Assembly: GCA_030737835.1 (NCBI GenBank)
Contig: CM060856.1
Location: 11,770,217-11,834,216 of the forward strand
DNA length: 64,000 nt
Direction of reading: 5' to 3'
DNA from: Acorus gramineus
Lineage: Eukaryota; Streptophyta; Magnoliopsida; Acorales; Acoraceae
This document shows, piece after piece, positions 1 to 14,399 of the stretch. Position 1 is the stretch's first letter. Every line of letters begins with the position of its first letter. The notes under the pieces are model-generated. The model was given only the letters and a program-made list of their open reading frames with translations. It did no database searches and was not told the DNA's origin. A program made the translations under genes and the position numbers.

Positions 1-1534
1 AAAACATAATTAAACAGAAAAATCACGTATTCCATCCATTGATAAAGTCAATTCCTAGAACATGCATAAATTTCATAATAACTTATGTCTATATCCAAAC
101 GGGTCTACATTTTCTGTAAGCCATCCAGGGAGCATATTTTCACCTGGAATAGAAGGATTGGTTAATAAAGAAAAAAGTGCTATATTCTCTGTGAGCTGTC
201 TCCTGGAATAGAAGGGTGTATTAATAAAGAAAAAGTTAAATATTTTTTCATGTTTTGTTCAGGAATTAAATTATTATAAGAGTTATGGCTATTAAAGTAT
301 AAAAAATAATAAAATGATTTTGTATTTGGTTATATTTTAAATTATTCTTATTGAAAAACATAATAATAAAATTTTTGTTATTTATGTGAAAATGTGTATA
401 ATAATTTATAAAAGATAAAAAAATGATAATAATTTATTTGACAGTTAATTATAAAAGATGATGATGATTGATTTGACAGTAGACCCACATATTATTTTAA
501 TTTAAAAAATCTAAAACAACTTAAATTTGAAAATACAAATTCTCATTTTTTTTAAACATCTATAATAAGATTATTTCGATTGATTCCAATTTATTTCAAA
601 TTTATTCTCAAACCAAACATAAGCTAATCTCATAAACAGCAAATACATGGAGGAGCATTAGAATCCCACCAGGGTTAATAGATGCGTTAACTTCGATTGT
701 GTTTTAAAAATATTTAAAGAACGTTAACTTTGATTACGCACACATAAAATTAAACAAATCTTATCCAATTTTTTATTTTTTATCAATATATATATTTCTT
801 GTTCTTAGAAGAGGATATAGATAAATTTAATAAATTCTCAGTCTATGGATATTTAATGGTTGGTTATGTTAGATAAGATCGATTAGCTCAATATGTATAC
901 CAAAACTATTTAATAAGTCGAGTATGAATTTGCACCATCAGAGATTTTTAATAACATTTTCATGTACAATAATTTTTTTAAAAAAAGTATCATAAACTCA
1001 TTAATACTTTTTTTCATTTTCACACGTAATAAAGCATCACTAAAGACAATAACCCCAAAAAAGGAAAAGACATACACGTCATGCATTTCAGAAATGCCCT
1101 CCGAATCCCCCGTGACAGGTTGTCATAGCCTGTTGGCTCCAGAAGGAGCAACAGCAATTCAGATTCTTTTTATTATATCATATTATATTTATATTTATTA
1201 TATAAACATATAGTATATGTTATTTGAAAACCAAAAAAAAATATAATAAAATCCTGAAATTCCACTACTGCTCCGATGAGATCCTCAAAGATCTCCACGA
1301 CAGCCACCATAACTATTTATTACGCACTCCCAACCCTCCATTGTTTTTTAATTGTCCCCCCAAAAATAAAAAAAACCACAAACACACACAAGGCATGAAA
1401 GAAATATAGAAGGTGGGGAGGGGTTCGGTGAAAAATAAATAATTATAAATGAAAATGAAACACTAATTTTTTTTGCCAAAAAAAAAAAAAAAAAAAACCA
1501 CAGCGAAAAATCTCACCTAAACCCCCACACAATA
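1..1534. other. AT-rich intergenic stretch, no gene seen
   Basis: No credible gene is visible. The short open frames at 962-1213 and 1224-1409 are low-complexity and match nothing I recognise. A short imperfect direct repeat (CCTGGAATAGAAGG followed by TTAATAAAGAAAAA) occurs at about 150-190 and 200-235. The stretch at about 330-430 resembles 58520-58640 (both carry ATTGAAAAACAT-ATAATAAA-TTTTTGTT), so it is probably an eroded copy of a dispersed repeat. A poly(A) run lies at 1478-1497, just downstream of the CKX stop codon (the gene is on the minus strand). Confidence 0.6.
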
Positions 1535-3551
<2,017 letters not shown>

Positions 3552-4284
3552 GCAGTGAAGATCTCAAACACCAAATAGAGATGAAAATATGAAGATATGA
3601 GAATACCCAAACGAGGATTATTTATGATTGCGCCTTGACTAGTTTGTATTGAAAGTGTACTTTTGAAACTCAAATGCAAGGAAGAATTAAATCTACCAGC
3701 GTCAAACAGCTCAAAAGATTTTAACTTTTGCCAGAAAGGCCCAAGATCATATAAAAAGAAGAAACCAACAAAAAACCCAGAAAGCAACACACAAAGAGAT
3801 GAGATATGGGTCTCAAAAGGGAGGCCAAATACAAGCTCGAGCAAGAGAGAGAGAGAGAGACCCAAACAAAGCCTTTTTTTTTTGTTCTATTGGGAAGTCT
3901 TTCGAGGTGTAGCAGTAGACGTAAAGGAGAGAGTACTAAATCCCCCCCTCCAAAGGAGAAGCTGTCACACTAGAGATAGAGAGAGAAAGCAAAAGAGAAA
4001 AAGCAACCATGTGACCCCTTCCACCATGAACATGTATACGCTCTGTTCAAATCCCCTGTTTGTACGAATCAAAAATCCATACCCTCTTTATCTCTGATAA
4101 ATATTTTCAATGTTTCACTGTTTGTCACCCCCACAAGCATACACACTGTTCAATCAACAGAAGTAACAACAGAAGCTCACCCACCCCCTTCTCTCTCTCT
4201 CTCTCTGTCTGACAGTAAAAAAAAAAACAAAGAGAGAGAGAAATAAATAAAACAAATCTCTCACTGACTCTCTCTGTGGTGTTT
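3552..4284 (-). other. Probable CKX 5' leader/proximal promoter
   Basis: This stretch lies between the CKX start codon and the best TATA box. On the transcript strand it is purine-rich, with (GA)n at about 4190-4206 and further GA-type tracts near 3960-4000 and 3845-3860, as is common in plant leaders. If the TATA at 4285-4293 is used, the 5' UTR would be about 700 nt, which is long. A TSS closer to the gene or a leader intron is possible. No credible coding sequence is present. Confidence 0.4.
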
Positions 4285-4293
4285 GTATTTATA
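4285..4293 (-). promoter_or_regulatory. TATA box upstream of CKX
   Basis: The minus strand reads TATAAATAC here, a good match to the plant TATA consensus. A second TATAAATG lies about 15 nt further upstream. It sits upstream of CKX in the right orientation; the predicted start of transcription is near 4255-4260. Confidence 0.45.
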
Positions 4294-4487
4294 GAAGACA
4301 TTTATAGAGACATGGGAGGAGGGACAGAGAAGTCCTGCCCCCTTCGAATCTTGCGAGACCCCCGAAATATTTTGCAGTCGCTGTAATGTTTAAACCTTCA
4401 TTTCAATTTTTTTTTTTTTTAAGTTATTTATGATAAATAAATACAACTTGGATTAATATAATTATATATAAATATAAATAAATAAAT

Positions 4488-4712
4488 ATGGGGGGTGTTT
4501 ATGGCAGATTTTCAAGTGACGGAAAAGATCTTACTGTTGAGATACCCGTTGATATCATCACCCCGACCGTTGGGGTGAGTTTATCGCCGTGGCTTTTCAT
4601 AATTATGGAAATCGATAACGTCACCCCCGGCTCAGGCTTACGGAGCACCCTTCATGGCCGGATCTCCTGTTGCACCCGTCTCGAGATTCGTGCACATGTT
4701 GGCCAAAAATAA
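4488..4712 (+). other. GC-richer open stretch of unknown nature
   Basis: A 74-codon frame (MGGVYGRFSSDGKDL...) in a patch clearly richer in G and C than its AT-rich surroundings. No domain is recognised, and no splice context or promoter is evident. It could be a relic of a coding sequence, or distal promoter DNA of CKX, whose transcription starts about 200 bp away in the opposite direction. Confidence 0.2.
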
Positions 4713-5006
4713 AAATAAAATAATTAATCATTCGTGTTATGATTATCTAAATATTTATAATTAGATTTACTGAGGATGGAATTGGAGATACAGTTTTGAC
4801 ATCTTCTGCGTATCAAGAGCCCCGTTTGGATGTACTTTTGATTTGGTTTTTTCTTTTTATTGGGGACATCGATATCCTTGACTATTCAATTTGTGCCGTT
4901 TGGATATCTGGCTCTTGGATATATATATAGAATGTTGTGATTGCAATTGACGAACAGTCATGAATCACGATCACTTGTTTTTATTTGTGACGGTAGCACA
5001 AATTTG

Positions 5007-5532
5007 TTGGGATTATATCTTGATTAGGTGTATCAACGTAGGATGGTCACGATGAAACATGGACATCTAATTAATAATTAATTAAGATTTAATCTTAATA
5101 TATAAAGCGAATCTCCTAAAATCAGTAAAACAGATTTGTTTGTTAAGAGATTATTTAGAGATGAAGTTACTTATTCAAAGAGAGTTTGTAAGACTTTTTG
5201 TATCTCTAACTATTATAGTGGATTCTCAGTTTGAAAGTTTTCTTCTCAACTGTGGATCTCTATATTTTTTTATTTTTTTTCTATGCAGCCATGCCAAGTT
5301 TTATCATAAAAAACTAGAGAATATTTATATGAATAAATAACTTCATCTCTAAGTAATTTCTTAACAAACAAATCTGTTTTACTGATTTTAGGAGATTCGC
5401 TTTATATCTTAATTAAGATCAAATCTTAATTAATTACTAATTAGATGTCCACTATTTGAATATGATTTTATCATAATCATCCTATGTTATGACCATTCTA
5501 TGTTGATACACTGGATCGAGACATAATCCCAA
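5007..5532. mobile_element. Fold-back (MITE-like) element with long inverted arms
   Basis: The left arm (about 5007-5175) begins TTGGGATTATATCT and the right arm (about 5327-5532) ends ACATAATCCCAA. The arms are imperfect inverted copies: for example, GCGAATCTCCTAAAATCAGT on the left answers ACTGATTTTAGGAGATTCGC on the right. A loop of about 150 bp separates them. No transposase is present; the 66-codon frame at 5140-5340 spans the loop and is incidental. I could not resolve a clean target-site duplication. It is a non-autonomous DNA transposon by structure, superfamily uncertain. Confidence 0.75.
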
Positions 5533-5796
5533 TAAAATTAATGTGGTTGAAAAGTTCAATTTTTCTTTTAAAAAACATGTGTTTTTTACTTGCATTAAGA
5601 GAGAGATTTCGTGAGTCAAATCTTCAAGATCTCTTGCACGGAATCGCAATCAATCCACTTTCAAACTCTAAAAATCGTTATTCCTTTTAATTTTATCGTA
5701 TCTTGTCGTATTATTACTGTTTATAAATTATATTGACTAATCATAAGCTAGATGAATAAAAATGATACATTCAATTTTTTTTTTGTTTATCTCTAA

Positions 5797-5890
5797 TATT
5801 TTAGATTTGTAGTTCAGTGATTATCAAAAGAATTTATAACCAATAAGTCACAAGTTTAAGCATTATTATGATTTTTTTTTTTCAAGTTTT
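5797..5890 (+). mobile_element. SINE-like tRNA-derived fragment
   Basis: TGTAGTTCAGTGATTATC resembles a pol III A box and CACAAGTTTAAGC a degenerate B box, about 45 bp apart. The same layout recurs at 24555-24655. No poly(A) end or duplication is clear, so it is at best an old truncated SINE. Confidence 0.35.
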
Positions 5891-8839
5891 AGGAATACAG
5901 GAGAACGTGGTCCTTGTCCATCACTCAAGCAAAGCTTTCAATTGATTTGATGAGATTGCAAGGCTATTAGTAATTTGTTATTAGGTGATGATACATGAGG
6001 TTACGTTGTGTTTATGCTGAGGACCACCACAACATGTATTTTGATTCAACGCCTCATTTAAGGCACTCTAATATGTCTCTCTCAAAACGATTTTGTGTGA
6101 TCTTTGGATTATTGGATTGAGATTTTGAAGTGAGACATGAATCTAGCTAGGAAGAGTCCTAATTTAATGAGATGGAGAAGTTCGATTGACCCAGTTTGGA
6201 ATTTGATTTAACATGGACTTTGATATGGAAAACAAGCATTCTATACGCTTGATGATGGAATATCATGGAGAAGATATTGTTCTTGACTTGGATTGATTTC
6301 AATCTTGGAAGATCTAATAACATTTCTTTGAAGCAAATCCAAACTTTTGAACATAATGGATTTGTTTGGACTTTAATTTGTAGATTATGCCTTAAATTGT
6401 CAAATTGTTTTTGGTTTCCAATTTTGTCATGCTTTGCCCAAAAACAGTTTTGAACTTGTCTTCTATATGTTTTTGTGTATTTCGTCTGAAGGATTGAGTG
6501 TGCATTGAAAATTTTGACAGGAAGAAATGACATTTATAAAGATGTAAAATGGTAATATAAATGGTTTTGATGTTTTCTTTTAGTTGGGTTAAGTGACAAA
6601 TGATATAAATGATGTTTTTTTTATGTAAATGATTTTGATGTTATATGATTAATGTGACAAGTATGATATGTATCACTTGACACCATGTGACACACACGTC
6701 ATATCAATATTGCTTGACATTTTTTTTAATCTTGTATTTATGTATTTGTATAATTTTGTAAGCAATTAACATTAATTTTTACAAACTAACACTGATGATA
6801 CACAGTCAAATAAAATCAATTATGATGGCTTATGAAGTGCACAACCAAATCGATCTATCGTTTCAGTTATCTTTAATTAGTTTATTGATTAGTTTCATAA
6901 CTAATTACATTTTTAAAATAAAATCAATTAAGATGAATTATGAAGCATGCAGGCCTACATGATGCAGACGCATCATATCAACATTACATTGACATCACTT
7001 CAGTTGATATTTATCTATACATGTCATAGCTAATAAACATATTTAGGACGTTAAACATATTTAAAGTGTAATTACATACAATCCCAATATAGCGGCACAT
7101 ATAATCTATATACATTGATTGTTGTGTAGCGATGTATATATGTACCTCATTAGATAAGATACATGCATTGTTAAATTTTTTATTTTATTTTAATAAATGA
7201 GTGTATACAATTAGTTGGACTATATACTTTGTTTTTTTATAAAAACATATAATTCAGTAGATGATATATATTATCTAAAATTGTGCAAACTATTAGTAGA
7301 GTTCTACAATGAAGTTTGTCTAACGGTTTCATTTTTGTTATGAACAGAATTGTCCATTTATTTTAATTAATCAGTATTTTTTGTTTATTTATTTTTTATT
7401 CAAAAAATTTAGTAAAATTAAAGGAATTCCTTGAAAATCCAAAATGATGAGCTTCCTGGAAAATCTATCCTGATGTAATGCAGAAGACTCAATAATGTTA
7501 TGCCCATAATAATTTATCCTTCTTTTATCCATTACGATATAGAAAAAGTAAAAGTACGTTTTGTTTCCGGATAACTTTCAATCTCAGTTCCATGTACCAA
7601 ATCTCCCTTCTACATAATCAAATCTCCAAAGTCCACTTCTTATAAATTGACTTAGAAATATATTGGAGTCTATATGAGCTGATTGTGTGTGTACAACTAA
7701 AAATCTATATCTCATTCAACTTTATATTAAAAGCAATGAAGATGAGACCTAGTCATTTGTGACATGTGCATCGAATGTGAGGCGGTTGTTTAGGGTTTTT
7801 CACTTTGAAGAACTATAGATTGATTGATATATTTGGTTGATTTAAATAATAATGTATACATATATAGCTGGTCTCCATCACATTGTACCCCACTTTTAAT
7901 TTAGGAGGTCGTCATTAAACAATAATTTGGATTTCTCTTTATTAGGATGGATGGATCATTATGCAATTGTTGCTGATAGTTTTATTTATCATTTCAAAAT
8001 AAACATTTCATAGACACCTAATGATAAAGTTATCAACTTAGATTTCATGCTTTATAAGTGAAATCCACTATATCCACTGCCACCCAACTAATAATATTTG
8101 TTCTTTTATCATACACAATAATTTAACATCTAATGATCATTACGTTTACAATTATTGAAGAGCTTTTTTATTAGTTATGAAATCGATAAATATTTGTGCA
8201 TTCTTCATATTAAGTCAAGGCTGGCCCTAAATTTGGGTGAGTTGACCCAGATGAAATACTTAACTTGCAAGAATCTGATCCAAAACAATTTTAATCTTTT
8301 GATAATATCAATATGAGTCTGACTATATCCTCATGTGCGTTCTCCACATTTTTTAAAAGATATATCACTTAACATAACATAACATATATTTCACTAAATT
8401 GTAAGAACACCTTTATAGAAAAAAAAAATGAAAATTACATATTTTATTTAGCATCTCATTGAACATATTTGGGAATGCACACCTATGTTTGTTGCATTAG
8501 GTCACCCAAAATAAATGAATGAAATTCAATATACAACTGCACAGAACTCCATTGCAAATCAGTGATAGATATTATCACTGATTTATGTCTTTGTTTTGTA
8601 TCTGTTCGTGCAAATTTCCAAATGTTGTTGCAAGGAAGATATGGTTGATTGAAATAAAATAGTTATCCTAAAGTAGAGGGGTTGGTAAGATACAGAGAGG
8701 ACCTGTTTGTCCAGAGCTGAGTTGACTCAACAATGAGGGCGGGGAAATGACTTCCTCCCCCCCACATTCACTTGGCTTTTCATGTCAATATTTCTATGTA
8801 TTCTTGGTGTCCCATGATTTCTATGGGAGACACGGGGTG
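5891..8839. other. Gene-poor AT-rich spacer
   Basis: No supported gene. The 124-codon minus frame at 6159-6533 has no recognisable domain, no splice or promoter context, and lies in ordinary spacer composition. Short direct repeats occur at 6555-6680 (ATGATATAAATGATGTTTT type). Nothing else is identified. Confidence 0.5.
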
Positions 8840-9447
8840 TGTTTGTCTTGTTTCATTCGTGTCATTTTTTTTTTGTGATCTTATTTTATCAGGAATCAGT
8901 TTACCAGGAATTCTGATTCCATTAGATTGTTTGGTTCGCTTGTGGATTTATGTTAAAAATCAATTTTCAATATTTGATTCACACATGAAAAATAATAAGG
9001 AATTTAATTTAAATGTCTAAAATACATTTACTATTACATATATACTTGTAAAATTTATTTCTTTACCCATATCATAATAATTATAAATATTTTTATAAAT
9101 ATTTAATAAATGCAAATAAATATCTAATACACAATTAAGATTTTCACATTACATATATAAATTATAAAAGAGTTTCTTAATTATTAAATTAAAACGACTA
9201 TATAAACCCGTTATAGACGGGTGGGTAAAAAAAGAAAAAAAAGGGGACTATTTATTTTAAGAATGGACGTAGACAGTAATTTAATTAATTTGTAAATGAT
9301 AAAATAGTTAATTAATTTAAGATTCTTGATGAAATTTGAGACTACTAAAAAAAAAGAGTAGGAATTTGATTTCACCCTATTTTCACACGTCTTACTTTAA
9401 TTCTAGTGGGGCCCACAATTACCATCAAGATTATCACTAACCAAACA
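8840..9447. mobile_element. TIR element, short copy (family 1)
   Basis: Starts TGTTTGTCTTGTTTCATTCGTGTCATT and ends ACCATCAAGATTATCACTAACCAAACA. It shares long stretches with the element that follows: ATCAGTTTACCAGGAAT, CTGATTCCAT-AGATTGTTTGGTTCGCT and CACAATTACCATCAAGATTATCA. No coding capacity. The right end lacks the last 70 or so bases found in the other copy, so this copy is probably truncated. Confidence 0.6.
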
Positions 9448-9463
9448 CAAGGATTTTAGGCCA

Positions 9464-10389
9464 TGTTTGGTTCTTGTCATTTTTTTAGGTGGAATTACTT
9501 TACCAGGAATCAGCTTACCTAAAATTATTTTACTAAGAATCCTGATTCCATCAGATTGTTTGGTTCGCTAGTGGATTTTTTCAAACAATCATTTTCAAGT
9601 ATTTGGTTCATATATGGAAAAGGATAAGGAATTTGATTTAAATGTCTAAAATACCCTTACTATTATATATATACTTGTAAAATTTATTTCTTTATCTATA
9701 TCACAATAATAAAAAAAGAATAATTTATTTATAAATATTTTTATAAATATTTAATGAATGCAAATAAATAAATTAACAATTGTGTAATTAAACATAAAAT
9801 AATAATAATTTTTATAAATTAGTTGAATATTATGAACTCCCCTAAAAATTAAATAACCAATTTTATTAGTTAGGATTCAGAGATATTGCTTTATACCTAA
9901 ACCCACATCACACATCACATATTATATCAATTATAATAATATCTAAACCTATCTACAAAAATAAAAACTAAATTTAAAAATATAAATTAACATCTAATAC
10001 ACATTTAAGATTTTTCACATCACATATAAAAATTATAACAGAATTTTTTAATTAAAAAATTAAAATGACTATATAAACCCATTATATGGGTGGTGGGAGA
10101 AAAAAAGAAAAGGAGGCTATTTATTTTAGATAGGATATACATAATAATTTTATTAATTTGTAAATGATATAATAATAATCTAATTTAGGATTCCTGATGG
10201 AATTTGAGATTACCACCACAAAGGGTGGGAATCTGATTCCACCTTATTTTCTCACATTGATGGATTTTAATTCCAGTGGAGCCCACAATTACCATCAAGA
10301 TTATCATCAACCAAATACTGGATTTTATACACTTTCCTGGTAATCTCACATGGAATCAAATTCCATTACAGAATGACACAAACCAAACA
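9464..10389. mobile_element. TIR element, long copy (family 1)
   Basis: Terminal inverted repeats are TGTTTGGTTCTTGTCATT on the left and AATGACACAAACCAAACA on the right (16 of 18 positions match when inverted). The element is about 926 bp, AT-rich and without a transposase. It is a longer relative of 8840-9447, with extra internal DNA at about 9760-9960. The TIR sequence is of the TGTTTGG type common in hAT- and PIF-like MITEs; no target duplication was resolved, so the superfamily is open. Confidence 0.65.
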
Positions 10390-12134
10390 GAAGAATTTTG
10401 GTCTAAAGGAAAGTGATGGTTTAATGGAAAAAGAAATCATTTTTCCTTTGACTAATTTATATGCTGTTTGTGTATATAAATGATAGTGATGAAAAATAAA
10501 AATTGTTGTTTATGCCTGATAGAAAATGACATAAAATAAAAATGTATTGTTTGTGTTATATGTAGTATGACATATCTTTTTGTAATTAAACGGGGTCATC
10601 AAATTTTATATGTAGCCACTTATTAGTAATTAATCTATTTTTTCATGAATGCCTGGGTTGAAGTTTTTTTTTTTTTTGTGTGTAAATGAGTACATATAAT
10701 TTTTCAAGTACAGATATTATTTTTTGAATTAAATATCAATCAATGTATAAATGAACTCAATATTTTAAAAATCAAAATATGTATGAAATAAATATAAAAC
10801 TAACAGCAAAACACACGATTTGTGTGTGACTTTTTCTTAAACTTTTTTATAGGTAATATTAAAAGATGCACATTTGTCAATATGCCAAAAAATGATTTGT
10901 GACTTGATCATAAAATTAACATATGACAAATTCACTAAATATGTAAAAAAATTTATATGTTTTTTAAGTTAATCGTACTTCACACACAGGTTTTCAAATT
11001 TAGTTTTTCCTCATCCAATTTTTTCCCTTTAGCCATTCTAGTGTTCTAAATTTATCATTTTATATGATGAAAATAATTCACTGAAGGATTAATAAAGATG
11101 ATAGACCTTCATAATATACATGTATTATGTATGTAGCCAGATATGATTGTCAATTAGTTTCTTAGCTGTCTAACATGGTTTCTCATCTAAATCATCTTAT
11201 ATAACTCCCATCTTAGTTACTATACATCTTAATAAATAGTTCATCATTCAATCATTTAAATTGCCTTTTGTTTGCATCAATTCCCACTTTCCCAGTGAAG
11301 ACCATGAAAACAAAGAATTCACTCATTGTTGACACCAAGTTTAATGAGACACATGTACCTCTTTATATATCATTGTAGGCTCACATGTAATGATAATGAC
11401 CAGCTCTTTTTTCTAAACAAATTAAAAACCTAATACAACATAATGGAATCAAATTTAGCTCAACAGCTGCAAAACCTAACTTCCAAAGATCATCTGTCCC
11501 TCAATAATATATATATAAAAAAACAGATTAAGGTTTAAAAGTTATTGTTTAGGTATTCATGTTCCAATAAGTTCATCTAATCAAACAAACACTACAAAAA
11601 GAAATGGAAAAAAAAAGCCCACTTGAGTCAATCACCACCTTTAGTGCATGTATTTGAAAAGTGTGCACACCACAAGTTCCCAACAAAAAAAAGATGAGTT
11701 TGGCCATTTCTAATAGTGGGGAGGGACTCTCCACAAAATCCTCTCTGAACAATTGCTCTCCCACCTCTTTTTTTGTTTTTCCTTCCTTTTATTCCCCCTA
11801 TAAAGATCCAAAAAAAAATCCCAAAGCATATCTCCTGTCACAGGGAAAATCACACCCCATCCATACTTGTGAGACACAGATCCTTTTCTTCCTCTTCCCA
11901 ACACTTTATATGCATCTTTTTAAACAATTGAAAAGTGGGAAAGCAAAGCTTTTTATTTGTGTATGTGTGTGTTGTGGTTGGGCCCAACAAGATTCTGCCT
12001 TTGATGGTATAGGACTAAGGACTGAAGGCCCTCTCTCACCAGTAATGCCACCCAAGAAAAAAGGAAACAGAACTGTGGTCCTGACCCTATATGGTCTCCC
12101 ATCATCTGACCTCTATTGTTAGCAAGAGGTGCTT

Positions 12135-12137
<3 letters not shown>
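10390..12137. other. Spacer without a supported gene
   Basis: AT-rich. The 153-codon frame at 11661-12122 has no recognised domain, runs into the dinucleotide repeat downstream and lacks supporting signals. I see nothing else here. Confidence 0.45.

Positions 12138-12183
<46 letters not shown>
12138..12183. repeat. Compound microsatellite (CT)n(CA)n
   Basis: About 14 CT units run directly into about nine CA units. It lies in spacer DNA and is probably length-polymorphic. Confidence 0.95.
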
Positions 12184-12902
12184 GTTAAACCATTCAAATG
12201 CATGCTATGTTAGTTTACAATGAAGAGTTAACATATTAAAAAAAATACACAAAAACTCATTATTGTTGTCTAAAACATATGAGGTGACATATGTCAATCT
12301 TTTTTCTTTTTTTTTTTGATACTAATCAAACTGTTGGGATCCACCATAACATTGATTGGATCTTTATCTCATTGTTAACTTAACATTTTAACTTGACCTT
12401 AATATTAATAGGATCTAGTTAGTGTTCAATCTTATCAGCACTTATTAATTCCCATTGAGGAACTAACAAGTGTCTAAAATCAAAGTCAAATCTCACATGT
12501 TAAATATGCCAGTGGATGTTTGTCAGCCCCTTAGAAGTTGATTCCATCTCATTAAAAATGAGATTAAAAATGAGTTTGAAAAATAGCCTTTCACATAAAC
12601 AACTTTTGAAAGAGATTTTTAAAAACATACTTTTGTTAGATTTCTAAAATTTTTTTTTTTTATTACTAAGAATCATTTTTTACTTGCTTCAAAATTAAAA
12701 TTGGGATAGTTAGAGGTGTTTGTAAATGAATTAAGATTAATTATGATTTCTACAAAAAAAATAAAACCTCCAAAAGTTTACCAAATCGTTTCTAGACATT
12801 GTAAATAAGATTTCTTCATAACTCTTACGATTTAGTATACTTGAGCAACAACTGTTAGAATGAGTGACCTCCTCAAAATTTATTGTGCTGCACTCTTGAA
12901 AT

Positions 12903-13055
12903 TTTTTTTTTTTTTTTTTTTGAAGGTTTAAAATAATGCCATGCGTGCGAATCGGGCTGGACCGAGCCAGGAGCGCGCGCGTGTTTCTAGGTTGAGCCAA
13001 GTCTACCATGATGTAGGTCTTCCCTTCCACAAATGTGGGATACCCTATAGGGCTC
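12903..13055 (-). mobile_element. Poly(A)-tailed retroposon with 13-bp target duplications
   Basis: The sequence CACTCTTGAAATT occurs at 12891-12903 and again, perfectly, at 13056-13068. Between the copies lies a GC-richer insert that on the minus strand starts GGAGCCCTATAGGGTATCCC and ends in a run of about 20 A (plus-strand T run at 12902-12921). Poly(A) at one end and a 13-bp duplication are hallmarks of LINE-driven retroposition. I find no convincing tRNA-type A or B box, so it may be a non-tRNA SINE or a short processed copy of a transcript. A 97-codon frame crosses it but resembles no family I know. Confidence 0.75.
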
Positions 13056-13862
13056 CACTCTTGAAATTGTTAATCGTGCCATATCGTGAAAATTAAATTA
13101 CAAAACTTATTCTCACATCTCATACAAGAAAATTTAACTCTTTAGATTACAGTTCTTCCCAATACACCAACCCAAACATTTTGATGAATCATTGGTATAT
13201 CACAAAATAAGCACCTCTGGAACAGTCAATATCTACGATTTGATTCGAACTGACTATTTAAAAGCATTGCAAGCCTTTTCAAGCAATAAATTAGTAACAA
13301 TAAATAAAAAGCTATCAAAATCCACATATCAGGGGCACGGTTTATGATGGAATATAATCACCATTTTGTCTTGGAAAATGTCTCTTCCATGCACCCTCTG
13401 AAGAAACTAATGAGCAGGATTCATGGGTTCATCTCCTTTGTCACCTATTTGATACAAATTTCAAACTCACAACACTAGGTGGTGAAAACTAGCTCTCTAA
13501 AACAATGCCTTTTAATCCTTTTGTTTCCTCTCCCTTTCACCATCCCTCAAAATAATGCCCAAATGTTTTTTTTTTTTCAAGCATTCCATTCCAACACTTT
13601 GAATTTCTTTCACCCATAGCCATATGAATGCTATCATTTCTAGTCATTCTCATCATTTCATGATCCATGCATGCTCTACCTTGATGGGATGATAATACAA
13701 ATCACTGAATGAAACCTTTGTTTTATTACTTTGGGTAAGATATGATAGCCCTCATGCCCCAACTTTTGATTATTGGTTGTTACACTAAAAAAAACTATCA
13801 GATATAGTAATAAGGTAAGGGGATTGATACACTCGGTCATTCCTATAGCCCTAAATAAATAA

Positions 13863-14050
13863 TTATATAAATGTACTCTATTAGGTGAGTATATACTCAT
13901 ACCTAGTATACTCTAATAGATACATACTTCATTTTTTTAATATATCTACTTTATATAAATGTACTCTATTAGATGAGTATATACTCATATGGTCATACCT
14001 AATATACTCTAATAGATACATACTTCATTTTTTTAATATATGTACTTTAT
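13863..14050. repeat. Two tandem units of about 90-100 bp, each hairpin-forming
   Basis: Two direct copies of TTATATAAATGTACTCTATT...ACTTCATTTTTTTAATATAT. The second carries a short insertion (ATGGTCAT). Within each unit TGTACTCTATTAG is answered by CTAATAGATACAT, so each could fold back. The copies are close to identical, suggesting a recent local duplication. Confidence 0.8.
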
Positions 14051-14337
14051 ATATAGACATATAATTTTTTTTAAAAAAAATGACACATTGGGACAACAAA
14101 AATGATTGCAAAAATATTTGTCCTTAACATCTTCCATTGATCCTCCATATCTTGGTGTACTGTTAGGTGCACCAATTGATCCTCCAATACCTCACCCAAA
14201 GTGCACAACTATTCAGCTGTTCATATACAGGACAGATCTCTTTGTTTAGAGGGCTCTCCACATGGACCAACAAGTGAGATATAACAAAAGGACACACACA
14301 CACACAGCTTGCATAATATATGTGCACCACTGCACCT

Positions 14338-14399
14338 GCACTAATGTACCTCTCTTTCTTGGTTGGTTGCACTAATGTACCTCTCTTTCTTGGTTGGTT
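14338..14399. repeat. Perfect 31-bp tandem duplication
   Basis: The unit beginning GCACTAATGTACCTCTCTTT and ending GGTTGGTT is present twice, end to end (14338-14368 and 14369-14399), with no mismatch seen. Confidence 0.9.

Noticed and set aside
962-1409. Two plus-strand frames of 83 and 61 codons
   Set aside because: Low-complexity translation, no domain, AT-rich spacer.
6159-6533. 124-codon minus frame
   Set aside because: No recognised domain or splice signals; a frame of this length can occur by chance in a spacer.
11661-12122. 153-codon plus frame
   Set aside because: Composition changes abruptly along it, no domain, and it runs up to a microsatellite.
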